Origin: Semisulcospira habei
Lineage: Eukaryota > Mollusca > Gastropoda > Semisulcospiridae
NCBI GenBank assembly: GCA_036245525.1
Contig: BTPG01000005.1
Coordinates: 124,430,986-124,494,985, forward strand
Length of the DNA: 64,000 bases
Direction of reading: 5' to 3'
Shown here: one piece after another, positions 41,788 to 52,932 of the stretch
Position numbering within the stretch: position 1 is the first letter of the stretch
Layout: the number at the start of each line of letters is the position of its first letter
Position numbers and translations under genes: made by a program
Notes under the pieces: model-generated
Database searches by the model: none
Seen by the model: only the letters and a program-made list of their open reading frames with translations
Told to the model about the DNA's origin: nothing

Positions 41788-43432
41788 CCCCGTATTGACC
41801 AGGTGGGCCCGGTGTGACTTTGACACGCGTCCCCCACGCTCCGAGGCTTCAGAGCGGGGGCCGCGCGCCCAGTTTTTGTCTCCTCCCTGCTCCGTACTAC
41901 CTGACCGGGCTTGGCGAGACACTTTACTGCCCCCCCTCCCCCTGCCCCGAACTTTCCAGGCGTGTCCGGTGTGACTCAGACACTAACTCTCAGGACCAGA
42001 TCCGTGGCGTTGCTGTTAAGCCCCCTTCCCGCTCGCGTTCCCCCGAGCAGGCTGGGGGAGCCAGGGTTCCCCTACCGCCTCCCCTCTTTCGTTCAGAGCG
42101 CGGTCCCCGGCACCCGCGATCCCCTCTCTGTCCTCGCGTCGTCCCCGACAATAGCAGCCCCCCCTTCCCCCGCGGTTCTGCGAGTTAGGGGCTTCCAGAG
42201 CCAAGCTTCGCCTTTGGCCCTCGTTCGTCCGCGCGGGCCGGGCGGCTCCGCCTATCCTTCGCACGCGCCCTCGCCAGTCACTTTCGGTGGACCAGCGCTC
42301 TCGGAGCCAGTCGCCCCTCCGTGTCGCTTCGCGTGATAGGCGGCCTTTGGACGTAGACCCGGACGTACTCAGCCTACATCCAGCGGATTCGGCTTCGGCC
42401 ATCTTCCTCCGGGACTCATCCTCCGGGTCTCCCGACTGCCTCTCAGCGGTTTCGTTGGTCTCCTCCTCTTCTAAGGATGTCAGCCCTTTGCTCGGCTCAC
42501 AGACGGTCCGTGCCTTGGGAGAGTGTCTTATCTCAAACTTCCTCCCGCCTGACTTCTGTCTGCCTTCACCCCCTCTGAAGAGACAGGCTTCCGCCATGGT
42601 TGATGCGCAGAGGCTGGTCAAGCGTCGCAAGTCTCTCCCTCAGCCAGCCGGCTTCCGGGACCTTGCTGAAGCATTCTCCTCCCAGCTCCGCCAGGACACC
42701 TTCGGCGACAATGTTTTTTTCTCAGATTCGCGGTGGCCGGCAGGGATTAACATGAGTTTCCACCAGGCCTGGTACACTGGACACTCCCAAGCCTTCGCCG
42801 TCCCTCGCCAGGATGCGGCAGCCATTAACCAGGCAGGCGGGCGCAGTTTAGTCCAGAATGCGTGGCCTCGCCCGCTTGACAGGATCGCTTCCTTAGTTCG
42901 GAACTCGCTAGCGTGCTGCGGGTTCCTGGAGTTGGCTACTCAAGCGGTGCAGTGCCTTGAGGACACTTGGGACCTGGAAGCCTCGTCCCCGCTCCGCGAC
43001 GTCCAGTCCATCCTGGTAGCTGCTAACCGGGCCGCCTACCATTCCTCAACCATCGCCATGGCAGCAGCCGCCAACTGTGACCTGGCGGCGGGACTCCCTC
43101 CTGCGACGCTGCACAGATCTCCCCAAGATGGTGAAGACTCAGCTCCGCCAGGCTCCCTTCAGCGGTTCCCATCTGTTGGAGGCACGTGGCAGACAGTTAA
43201 GGAAGCGACCAAGGATCTGTGGCCCCGTCCTGCCTCTGCCCCCACTTCATCTCGCTTTCGCGCTACCCGCTTGCCCAGGGATCGTGCCCGGCGGTCTTCC
43301 AGACCCACCTCGATTCCAGTTGGCGTTTCCCGCGGTAGGGCTCACCCCCTTCAGGCTTCACAGTCCTTTCCCGCCTCCCGCCCCTCTTGGTTCCGCGGCG
43401 CCCGTAAATCGGGGCGCGGTCGGGCCCGCTGA
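40965..43432 (+). pseudogene. Cys-rich module and gag-like region of copy C
   Basis: The Cys-rich module starts SCLLCGDFQWPSDTHAC and then changes frame (CDVCAEWSEDRWSQMWDFYR). From 42287 to 43432 a frame of 381 codons carries the conserved gag: LKRQASAMVDAQRLVKRRKS, WPAGINMSFHQAWYTGHSQA, LDRIASLVRNSLACCGFLEL and AYHSSTIAMAAAANCDL. A frameshift near 43085 then separates TQLRQAPFSGSH. This is the longest gag frame in the window and the best for defining the domain. Confidence 0.72.
41340..41990. repeat. GC-rich tandem subrepeats within copy C
   Basis: Six or so imperfect units contain CCCCGCTCCGAATTGCC followed by CGAGCGGGCC (a hairpin word) and TGACTTTGACACGC. A C run of about 45 bases at 41739-41787 sits inside. 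These lie between the Cys-rich module and gag and are absent from the other copies in this form. Confidence 0.7.
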
Positions 43433-43628
43433 CTTACCCCCCCCCCCCCCCTTCCGCCCCCGCCGACAGTTCTCGGGTCTTCAGTCGGCGGGCGGCTGGC
43501 CAACTACAGCGACCATTGGAGATTGCTGTTTCCAGCCGACCCCTGGATCATCTCAACTGTTTCCTCAGGCCTTCAGCTTTCGTTCCAGTCCCCTCCGCCG
43601 TTATGCAGGTCCCCCTTGTGGACCCTCG

Positions 43629-44560
43629 CCCTTCACACTGACACATCCTGCTTACACTCAGTACATGGCCTGACAGTGCGCACATAGTTTTGTCTGTGGT
43701 ATGCGGTCAGTTTTGCCTCGCTAGCGTGGGAATTACGGTCGGAATGGCGAGTGAATGTGTAGATATTTGGAGTGATACAATTTTGTGTTTGGAGACATGG
43801 TTTCAAAAGCAGATAGCTTTAATGTATTGGGACATGTGTGCCTACCTACCGCATGGCAGCATAACCACATGTTGGCAGTGTCAGCTGGCATGATCGCCGT
43901 TTGAGGCACTGACAACAGCAATGACTTACAGCTTGATTGTGATATTCCGTTTTTTTTTATGCCACACCCTGGTGCACTTGTAGGTGACTGTGGACACCAA
44001 CGACACACATTGGTCACACGTGTAGTACGTGTACAGTCTTTACAACACTGGTACTTCCATCCGATCGTGTACGAGACACAACACAGACACACTGATCATC
44101 ATTTGATGCCGCTTATTACATGTTGTCCAGACCGTGGATATACCGTATCAGTGGCAGGTGTAAATAATGACATCTGGTGACAAGGTAGGGGCCTTACGTT
44201 GTATCGGCATGCTGGAAATCCATGGACACTTATGTGTCACACTAACAGACGCCCTATTTAGTGATGCATGTTAAGTACCAGCGACCTGTCATGCACGAAA
44301 GACTTTTTTTTCAAGTTTATTGTCACCTGTCACTATTTTTGTCACCAGGCATTACGACACATGTGACACAGTGTGGTCAAATCCATAAAACGGTAGTCCA
44401 TCCAATGGCAAATCTGTACATATATACCTTTGTGGTTATATCTGTTGTAAAGTATTATTTACAAATAATTTACAGTGCACACCCATTTTCAACGGAAATT
44501 TCTCAAATAAAGTCAGGGCTGAAGGGTATATAGACTTCTTATTTACTCAGGGATGAAAGG
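43629..44560 (-). mobile_element. piggyBac-like remnant
   Basis: The right border is CAGGGATGAAAGG then TTAA (44561-44564), matching the inverted terminus CCTTTCATCCCTG of a piggyBac-type element. On the - strand near 44130-43960 a broken frame shows spaced Cys pairs (DDQCVCVV, TCDQC, CTRVWH) resembling the C-terminal zinc finger of piggyBac transposases. The left end CCCTTCACACTG at 43629 is a weak match. The central transposase is absent. Confidence 0.5.
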
Positions 44561-44564
44561 TTAA

Positions 44565-45423
44565 CTTCGGGTCAAAAGGCCTTTCCTGGGAGCACAGGAT
44601 GGTTTGGTTTTGGCCCTTCAGGGAGCGGGAACAGACCACTCCCTGCTGGTGCAGATTAGAGAGCTTTACGCGGACTTGATGAAGGAATATTATGACATCA
44701 TTTTTATTTGGGTCCCACGGCATGTGGGCATCGAAGGCAACAGAATCGCAGATTCTGCTGCCAACAGTGCCCGCAGTGACCCGGTCCCTGACACACAGAC
44801 TGTTTATAGTGATTTTAAACCTGTGATTAGTGCGTACATAGCCCGCGAGTGGCAGTCCGAGTGGGACAAAGAGGAAGTGAACAAGCTGCATGAAGCTCTT
44901 CCTACGGTGTCTGACAAGTCTACCTTACCGCTGCGGCAGCCGCCGTGAGGAGACTGTCCTTACTCGGCTCCATATCGGGCACACGTATGTTACAAACTCT
45001 TACTTACTAAAACAGGATGTCCATGGTGTTTTGCCTGTGATGAGCAGTTTTCTGTTTGACACTTTTTGCTGTATTGTGCCGATCTAATTGACACCAGATA
45101 TAAACACTTCACAGCAGACTCCTTGAAGGTTTTGTTCCGGATGTTCCCCTGGACAAAATCTTCAATTTCTTGAGAGAATGCAATATTTTTAACAAGATCT
45201 GAGCATTTATGGACTATGCGAATTTCAATATTTTGCCCTTTTTGAAGGTCTGTAGACGTTTCTTTTAAAGACTTGTGCGACATTTTAGCATGACATTTTT
45301 AAGGTATATTTACATCCTGTTTTAAGACCTTTCTTTTAGTCTGGCTGACCAGATTTTTTACCCATTCCGCTGTGAGATGGCCTTAGTCGCCTGCTCCGTG
45401 TTAAACCACAATAACTAACTAAC
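44565..45423 (+). mobile_element. Jockey-type LINE 3' fragment
   Basis: It is closely similar to 28640-29456. RNase H words IRELYADLMKEYYDIIFIW and VGIEGNRIADSAANSARS are followed by ETVLTRLHIGHTYVTNSYLL. The 3' end has an AACTAACTAACT tail. It is 5' truncated. Confidence 0.82.
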
Positions 45424-45914
45424 TCCTAGATGGGTTGCCGACCAAGGCTTATGGGTCTGATCTACTCTGGTTTTTCCTCGGAGTTTTCCTTCTCGAAGGA
45501 GATCTGCCAACCAAGGCTATCGAGCATCCCTTCCCGGATTTGTATAGGGTTTACTCCCCTAGCCTTTGCCTCTCCCAAGGCACCCACAAAGCATTGGGGC
45601 TATTTACCCATAGCTGGGGATCTGGTTCATGGACATCAGGACATGTCCACACATCAATGGGCCTGCACGCCGCATGTCTGGGGGCCAGACCTCCTCCGTA
45701 GTCCAGCCTGAGTCCGTAAGATACTCGGTTACCGTGAGTCGCCACAAGGAGGCACTACATGAGGCTTGTTGTTGGAGAGGCTGTGTACTGGCAGAGAGAG
45801 ATTGACATACTCTGCTCCCCTTTTCGCAAAAATGCTAGCCAGCGGTGGATCTGAAAGCGAGAGTGACAAGCACAGATGCTACACTACCACACTAGACGCG
45901 TCACAACAACCATT
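45424..45914. other. Unassigned segment, possibly a LINE 5' region
   Basis: No convincing gene. Since it lies just inside a repeated word (ATCTATGCATACT at 45922, ATCTATTCATACT at 39808), it could be the 5' end of the - strand LINE whose 3' part is at 39823-40404. A direct repeat CAAGGCTTATGG / CAAGGCTATCG occurs near its start. Confidence 0.3.
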
Positions 45915-46255
45915 TGACCCACATCTATGCATACTAATTTGGATGACCCCTTTGAAAGGTGAAGGGTCACAAGAGGCTGGCAAATGTGTGTTAAATGCTG
46001 ATTTTTGATAAAATTGTAGGTATTCCCAAATTTTTCAACCAAATTTGGTACAAAGATAGCTGATGATAAGACCTTCCTATGCATACTAATTTAATCAACT
46101 CATCACAAAGGTCAAGGGTCACAGGGGTTGACAGATGTGTGAAAAATGCTTACATTTTCAGAAAACATGGATTTTGCTGCTGCAGAAGCCAGCCCTTGTC
46201 ACAAAGGTCACACATATGTAAATCGGTCATACATTGAGCCATAATGGCTTTGCCT
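45915..46255. repeat. Continuation of the mollusc-type tandem repeat
   Basis: Units with CTATGCATACTAATTTGGAT, AAGGTCAAGGGTCACAGG and TTTGGTACAAAGATAGCTGA continue the repeat seen at 39341-39822. It ends with TTGAGCCATAATGGCTTTGC. Confidence 0.65.
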
Positions 46256-46343
46256 TTTTTGTAAAAATATAATTTTCTCTTGTTCTGTTGTTTTGGGAGG
46301 TTTGGAGAGAGGGGGGGGGGGGGTGTTTATTTTTTGTTTGTTG

Positions 46344-46590
46344 TTTGTTTTTTCAAAAACATTACCGATGGCATTACTATTAGGAAGGTACACTTAGCTT
46401 ACCGATTTCAGCCTCCAAACCCGTTAGACAGCTCACGTGAGGAGGAAGGGAGGCTACTCGGGGTTCTTGGTAACTGCTTGCTCGAGTTACCTCCCTGGTT
46501 GTGTAGGAACACAATGGGTTTGGAGGCTAGTAAGCTAAGTGTACCTTCCTAATAGTAATGCCATTGGTAAGTATTTTTCGAAAAAATACT
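46344..46590. mobile_element. Miniature DIRS derivative with only inverted termini
   Basis: Left end TTTGTTTTTTCAAAAACATT and right end CATTGGTAAGTATTTTTCG match the outer ends of the B/D subfamily. The arms ACCGATGGCATTACTATTAG and CTAATAGTAATGCCATTGGT are nearly perfect inverted copies, as are GCCTCCAAACCC / GGGTTTGGAGGC. Only about 90 bp separate the arms. It carries no coding or internal complementary region. Copy D starts directly at its right end. Confidence 0.78.
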
Positions 46591-46608
46591 TATTTTCTCA
46601 AAATCTTT

Positions 46609-46785
46609 ACCGATGGCATTACTACTAGGAATGGTTCGCTTAGCATACCAATTTTAGCCCCAAAAACTCGTCGTGTACACCACAACCGGGGAGGCGACTC
46701 TAGGGAGTCGTTACCAAGAGACGCTGAGTAGCCTGCCCTGCCTCCCTATCCAGTGGCACGCTCATGGCTTCCCGCCAGTCTCTTT
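46609..46785. repeat. Left inverted terminal repeat of copy D
   Basis: Contains ACCGATGGCATTACTACTAG and GGCGACTCTAGGGAGTCG, mirrored at 54858-55029. Confidence 0.8.
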
Positions 46786-48097
46786 GCTTAGCTATACCTA
46801 ACCGGTCATGTGCACCTCGGGTGCTCCGACTGTGTATGGTGGGATTACCTTTTGTGAACTCGACTTATGTTGGATTTACGTTGGACGTGTGTTACTACCT
46901 GTGTGATGTTGGGTGCTTGGATTACCTTCAGTGTCTGAGGATTTACTTGGTGGTTGGTCTCTGTGGATTACTGGATCTCGGGACATGACAAGGTAAAGCT
47001 TCGGTTACTGCCTCAGCCGGCGATTTACCGGCGGCAGCATTGACCGGAGACTATGTACGCAACCGACCGAGAGCTCGGACCCTAGCAAGGGGGCTCCGCG
47101 CACTCTCGCTGGCCTTTGTCTGTCTTATGTTACAGTACTCAGGTGAGGGCCTGCACCAGGTGTGGCGTTCCAGTGACCTAGGGAGGCGCACGATGTCGGC
47201 CTGCCCTGCTCAGGCTGCGCCTTCAGTTGGACATGCAACTAATGCACGACGCGGGAGGAGGAACAATGGTCGCGGCTTGGGCGTTTTACCAGACGGAGAG
47301 ACCGGCACGCAACCCCACAGCAACCACAGCTTTGAAAGTATCGCAGAGGAGGGCCACCTCAGATATCGTGAGCTTGTCGGTGCGAAAAAAGGGACCTGCT
47401 GGCCCCACCGGTGCCTCAGACAGAGCTGCTCCACCTAAAACTGTATAAAGAGCCTTAACCCTTTCATTACTGAATTCTCTGGTTCGTGAATACCACTGAG
47501 TACTGCTTTTATAAAGTTCTGTATTACCCCTGCTTACTGAGTTTAGAGACTAAAAAAATACCCAAATATAGTAGTGTACGGGAAAGGGTGATAGCGGAGT
47601 ACCCAGCCACCGCAGATACCCATAACCCTATATTGCTGTGACGGGCTTTGGACGGGCTACACATTGACATCATGTGTCAGGGTCGTGTGGTTGATTTGGT
47701 GACACACAGGTGCAAATATGTGACAAAATGACAGTACATTAACAACACACACCTATGAAGCAAGCAAACGTGCATGAAAACGGGTCTAAAAGTGTTTGCA
47801 TGCTCTTACCGTGACAATGATGTGTTGGAAATTCATAATCCAAACTTGTGACTGTGTCATTGTCTGTTTATTGCTGTCACATAGCAGTGTCCGCAATGCA
47901 CACTCAGGTGTCCAAAATACAAAAAGTAACTGAAAAAGATCCACTATTATATACACCTTGATTGTCCATGTTTACGCATACACTTTGTACAGTTACTGGG
48001 AGGGTGAAGATGAAATTATAACACTGCTATACACTGTCATACACTGTCACACACTGTCACCACTGTCACCCTGTATTTACAGTTGTACCTGTGTGTG

Positions 48098-48262
48098 GTA
48101 CAAAATAAAACAGTTGTTGTCATTACAACAAAGGTACACTTCACATTTCCGGCACATGATAACAGTTTTGCACCTCTTGTAAGGGTTGTCTGCATATCTA
48201 ACCCCTGGGTTTGCGTCTCTGTAGCGGGTGTGTCGCTTGTAGCACAGAGCACATCCGTGGTC
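48098..48262 (-). pseudogene. C-terminal zinc finger of a piggyBac-like transposase
   Basis: On the - strand the frame has HGCALCYKRHTRYRDANPG, then CKTVIMCRKCEVYLCCNDNN and CFILYHTQ. The spacing CxxC, CxxC, LC and C...YH is that of the terminal zinc finger in piggyBac-type transposases, which helps bind the termini. Confidence 0.65.
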
Positions 48263-48380
48263 ACGGCCCTCCCCTTTGACAGGTAAATGGTCAACTCAGT
48301 CAAGGCGAGTCTCGTTGTTGCTAGCGGCAGAGCGGGGACGGCCGACGGACGGTCGCCGTAGATGATAGTCGGCTACCAAC

Positions 48381-48665
48381 TCATGGACTTTTGTCATCGG
48401 CATCGCGATCATTATCGTTGTTGTCGTTAGTGTCTTGTCGCACAACACGCACAAAATCAGCCTTTTCTTCCTCTGTCAACTGAACTAAATCCATCTCTCC
48501 AAAATCGCCTCTATCCCAAAACTCATCATCACTAAATTTGTCGCTGTCACGGTCACTTTCTTCTCTCTCCGCCACTGATTTTTGCAAGCACAACCAAAGT
48601 TCTGGAAGGAATTTTTTATATAAACTCCGCATCCTGTTTCCCAGGCCCCGAGCCGGATATAACAT
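48381..48665 (-). pseudogene. Acidic N-terminal fragment of a piggyBac-like transposase
   Basis: The frame contains SVAEREESDRDSDKFSDDEF and LVQLTEEEKADFVRVVRQ. Acidic Asp/Ser-rich N-termini are common in this family. It runs straight into a divergent stretch and then the C-terminal fragment, so the catalytic core has been deleted. Confidence 0.55.
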
Positions 48666-49189
48666 AAACGCTGCGCGCCTGGTGGTACCATTCTAGCGCT
48701 GTCAAGGTCACCGCTAATTAGGTAGCCACTCTCAGCAGGTAGCTGGGATTTCGAACGCAGCTAGCGCAAACCGCTTTAGCGGGCAGCCGTACACGGGGGA
48801 GTAGAAGCTGCGGTCCCGCTATACCGGGAGGCCGTAAGCAGAGGAGGCGTTTCCCATGCCCGCTATAGTGGGCGGCAGTAATGAAAGGGTTAAAGCAGCC
48901 AACGGGACTTGCCCTCCTGTCAAGCACCAAGAGCTCCACCCCACTTTTCGGCCTGGGATATGCCACACGGGATTCGTTCCCCAGGGATATGCAGACATTA
49001 GGAGCTCGGTCCCCCCGCAAGGAGAAGTTGGGCCTCTCGCATGCCGCCAGGAAAACGGAGACCCCAGGCAGCAGAAGCGGGGGACCACCCCTCTGAGACG
49101 ACAGCACCCGCCAGCCTTAGGCCAGATTAGCGCCTAGACCAGGCCACACCCAGGGTGCACCTCTCAGAGCGGGACAGGAAATTAAGCCG

Positions 49190-49570
49190 CCGACTGGACA
49201 TGCCACCAACACAGACTTCAGGGTCCCGAGAATGAGAATGGAGCCACAGGCGAGATAAGGTTCTCAGTCAGGGCAAAACAACCAAGACCAAAGCCCACCA
49301 CAAGGGGGAAGGAAGCTCGGTATGTCATTACAACTCATGAGACGTGTTTCCTTGTTGAGGTCGGGCCCCCGAAGCACCACACCCCGACGGGACAGGCCAC
49401 GAACTCAGACTTTGGGGTCCCGAGACAGTGAGGGGAGCCACAGATGAGATGAGATTCTCAGTCAGGGCAGACCCACCAAGACCAAAGCCCGCCACGGAGA
49501 GGAAGCAAGCTCGGTCAGTAGTACAGCCAACGAGATGTGGTTCCTCGTTGGGTGCGGGCCCCCGGAGCAC
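49190..49570. repeat. Two tandem units of about 190 bp in copy D leader
   Basis: Words repeated in order are GGGTCCCGAGA, TTCTCAGTCAGGGCA, ACCAAGACCAAAGCCC and CGGGCCCCCG(A/G)AGCACCAC. They lie upstream of gag, a position where copies A and C also carry their own, unrelated tandem units. Confidence 0.7.
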
Positions 49571-49858
49571 CACCCCCCCGCCCTAGAAGCGTAGAGAGGG
49601 ACACCCAGCGGCCTCGGTCCCTGCGGCACACAAGGACAATACCTACACGTTCAAAAGAGCGACCGCAGCAGACAGGGACAGGGCGCTACGGATACCTCAT
49701 ACCAGGGAATGTCTTCTTTCCGGCTCCTCCTCACCGGACCGGTGGACAAGCTCGGGCGTGTCGCAGCGGCGCATCTCTTCACGACACTGGACCTCAGAGG
49801 CACCCTCCAGGAGCAGCAGATCTTCCTACCAGACCTTCAGGACTGATCTACCTCGAGG

Positions 49859-50920
49859 ATGCGGCGGCCTCTATGTCAGCGCCGGGACCACTTGCATTGC
49901 GGCTGCAGGACGGAATCAGCCTCCCTTCGGCACCGGCCCAGCCCTCGCCCAGCGGTCCGCGACAGTTTACGGGAACAGAACCCCCCCCCCGGGTGGCTAC
50001 TCTTCAGTTGGCGCACAGATGTCCAGCGTCTCCCTCCATCTCCGCCCCTGAGAGGAAGGCCTCAGCGATGGTCGATGCACCGTGACAGCCAAGCGCTTCA
50101 AGTCACTCCATCAACCGGCAGGCTTACGGGATCTAGTGGAGGCGCTCTCGGCGCACTGGTGACAAGATGGCTTCGGAGACCAGGGCTTCTTCTCAGACTC
50201 CCGATGGGCAGGGGTGATGGATATCACCTTCCGCCAGTAGTGGTATGGAGGTCTCTCCCAGGCGTTCCGGTGCCCTTCCAGCGGTGGACATGGAGGCATG
50301 GATGCAGGCAGAGGCACCCCACAGCCAATGGACACTGACGTGAGGCTTGGACAGGACAGCTACCTTGGTCCGCTACTTCCTAGCGTGCTCGGGATTCCTT
50401 GAAAGGGCGACGCAGTCCATAGTCAATTGTCAGGAGAACACCTGGGACCTCTCGGCTTTGGCCCCTCTGCGCAGGATACACACGGGGCTAGTGGCGGCGA
50501 ATAGGGTAGTGTACCACACCTCGGCCAACTCCATGGCAGCGGCCACCATCGGCGATCTGATGCGACGGGTTGTGCTGCTGCGACGATGCCTCACTCTCCC
50601 AGCTTCGGGGAAGACACAGCTGCGCCAGGCTCCACTCGGGGGCACTCTACTGTTGGACCGACTTGGCAGATGCAGAAACTCCGGCCCGCCACTGCAGGGT
50701 TCGTCTCCGCCTGCTTCAGCTGCAGAGCCGGGGGCACCCTCTCCCTTACCCGTGCGCTTTCCCCGCACCCGCCCCCCCCCCCCCCCCTCACTGTCTGGCC
50801 CAGAGGCGCCCGGAAGCGAGGGCACGGCCGGACAAGTGGATGTGAACCCCATCCTCCCGCCAATTTCTGTCGGGGAGCGTTTGGAACATCTATTTCAAGT
50901 CAGCCCAGGGATTCTTTGAC
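49859..50920 (+). pseudogene. Gag-like region of copy D
   Basis: Recognisable pieces: HRDSQALQVTPSTG-type region, LDRTATLVRYFLACSGFLER-like sequence at 50347, ENTWDLSALAPLR, NSMAAATIGDLM and TQLRQAPLGGTLLL. A C run at 50770 and several stops break it. Counterpart of the A, B, C and E gag regions. Confidence 0.6.
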
Positions 50921-51169
50921 AGTTACGGAGAGTCTGAGGATCTTCTTCCAGTCACCCCACCCTTGCAACACTCCCTCCTGTGGATGCGAGTACCCGCCAG
51001 CCTTAGGCCAGATTAGCGCCTAGACCAGGCCGCACAAGGCGACAGCGCTGCACGGCATTGTGAGAGCCCTACCCCAGAAGGAGGCTGCATCCTGACTCCC
51101 CAGCGTTCTACAGTCGGCTCTTCCTGGTCCCCAGATCCGGAGGCAAGTGGCACCCAGTATCGACCTTCG

Positions 51170-51652
51170 GTGCTAAACAAGTACCTTTCGGCCCCGCGCT
51201 TCAGGATGGAAACGGCCAGAGCACTGAGGGTGGCGGTGCGGCCCCAGGATTTTTCTATGAGCCTCGATCTAGCAGACGCATATCTCCTCATACCCTTCCA
51301 TCCGGTGTCGTGGCGTTACCTGCGCTTCGCCTTCCATGGGGTGCTGTGTCAGTTCGGGCCCTACCTTGGAATTAACCTCGGCCCCTGGGTCTTCACGGAC
51401 CTAGCAGACGCATATCTTCTCGTACCCTTCCATCCGGCATCGCGGCGTTACCTGCGTTTCACCTTCTGCGGGGTGCTGTGTCAGTTCGGACCCTACCTTA
51501 GACTTAACCTTGGCCCGTGGGTCTTCACCGGGATTATCAACGGAGTTGTCTCAGGGTTCCGACAAGCGGCCTCCAGCCCAACTTCCAACTACCCGGACGA
51601 CCGGCTCCCCTGGAACCAGATGGCAAAAGGGTTTGAGGACAGAGATTTCTGA
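51170..51652 (+). pseudogene. Reverse transcriptase of copy D with an in-frame duplication
   Basis: LNKYLSAPRFRMETARALRV is followed by motif A, SLDLADAYLLIPFHP, and then a second copy, DLADAYLLVPFHPASRRYLR. The 132-bp units (51266-51397 and 51398-51529) encode 44 residues each. The active-site box is YPDD (normally YLDD). The frame stops at 51650. The enzyme would be misfolded and inactive. Confidence 0.82.
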
Positions 51653-51659
51653 CTGACTC

Positions 51660-52640
51660 AGTGCCGCTGACGCGGATTCCTGGTCGATGGAGGCAAGTCT
51701 GACGGGGGAACAGCATGCAGGTTACCCACCTAGGCATAGAGTTCCTGACCAACATCAACCCGATGTACGATGCCCCGAAGGCCGGATACAGAAGATGGCG
51801 GAGGCGGCACTCCGAGTATCTCATGCGGAAGCTCTCCCGGCCAGGGTCTGGTCCCATCTGTCGGGCCTACTAAGCGCTGCAGCGGATCTTCTACCCCTAG
51901 GCAGATTCTACTCTCAGCCGATACAGCTGCATCCGCTTTGGCACTGGTGCCCCTCCTCGATCACGTCTCACCCCCAGCGGTCTCTGGCAGCGTCAGGGGT
52001 ACCACTCTTCTCCCCACCGCCACAGCTCCCCATCCACACGGACGCAAGCCTCTCAAGCTAGGGAGCGCACTTGTGGCCAGAGTTGTCACAGCCTCGGGCA
52101 GCTGGACGGAGGGACACGCAGACGGACATATCAACTGGCTGGAGATGAAGGCGGTGTGGCTGGCTCTTGCCAGATGGGAGGAATGACTCGCTCAACAGGA
52201 GGTACTGGTGCTCTCCAACTACCTGATGGTCGGGGCCTACTTTCGGGACCTCCCCTTGCATCCTCGTGTACCAAGTCCTCCGGTGGTGCAGGGATCGGGA
52301 CATCACTCTGCGGGCACGGCACATCCCAGGCCAGCTCAACGTACGGACGGACTCCCTCTCACGACGGGAGTGATTACTGCACCTGGATATCTTCCAGCTA
52401 CTCTATGTGCATTGGGAGACGCCGATAATCGACCTGTTCGCCACTAGTGGAACAGGAAGCTGCTTCTTTTGCCTCCCCCTCGCCACTAGGTGGAACAGGA
52501 AGCTGCTTCTTTTGCCTCCCCCATACCGGATCCACACGCCTGGACCTGGACGCACTCTCCATCCCGTGGGACGGACTCCTTGCGTTCACGGACCCTCCCA
52601 CAGTGTAGGTACCAAGGTGCTCCAGAAGCTCAGGGGCGGC
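51660..52640 (+). pseudogene. Reverse transcriptase C-terminus and RNase H of copy D
   Basis: Pieces in several frames correspond to HLSGLLSAAADLLPLGRFYS, the PPPQLPIHTDASLSS box (RNase H start), HINWLEMKAVWLALARWEE and, later, RHIPGQLNV-type words and DLFATS. A 43-bp tandem duplication follows (52439-52526). Confidence 0.65.
52439..52526. repeat. 43-bp tandem duplication
   Basis: TGGAACAGGAAGCTGCTTCT plus the following TTTGCCTCCCC occurs twice with a period of 43 bp, within the DLFATRW region. The near identity of the units indicates a recent event. Confidence 0.85.
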
Positions 52641-52932
52641 ATTACGATATGGATCCTTGGGGCCTATTCGGCTGGACCAGGAGCTGGAGCACTGTCCTCC
52701 TGAGCCGTGCTACGGACCCCCCTGCTGAACTCCACACACCGCGTACGATACTCAAGCAGCCCCGGCAGCAATTGTTTCATCCGTGCACGGAACGACTGCG
52801 GCTGCACACTTGGAGATTGTCAGGCAGGCCATCGCACTAAACGGCTTCGCGGGTGCAGCAGCGGAAGCGATCGCAGCGGCTCGGAGGGTCTCTACCCATA
52901 ATGTATACGAGGGAAAGTGGCGAGTACTCCAC

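Larger units (their letters stand above)
40407..43628 (+). mobile_element. DIRS-like retroelement, copy C (3' truncated)
   Basis: The left end TTGTTTTCTCAAAATACATT and left inverted repeat (about 40427-40600) are present. The element stops just after gag, at the sequence corresponding to SPLWT near the start of the reverse transcriptase. Reverse transcriptase, RNase H, recombinase, internal region and right repeat are all missing. A piggyBac-like remnant begins at the break. Subfamily words (CAATGGCATTACTATATGG) are intermediate between the A/E and B/D types. Confidence 0.75.
47459..48889 (-). mobile_element. piggyBac-like element, internally deleted
   Basis: Both borders are TTAA (47455-47458 and 48890-48893), with perfect 14-bp inverted termini CCCTTTCATTACTG / CAGTAATGAAAGGG. 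TTAA duplication and CCC termini are characteristic of the piggyBac superfamily. At 1.43 kb it keeps an acidic N-terminal frame and a C-terminal zinc finger but lacks the catalytic DDD domain. It is inserted in the leader of copy D. Confidence 0.85.

Noticed and set aside
43629..44560. Independent Cys-rich host gene on the - strand
   Set aside because: The frames are short and broken, and the TTAA border with a matching terminus fits a piggyBac-like remnant better.
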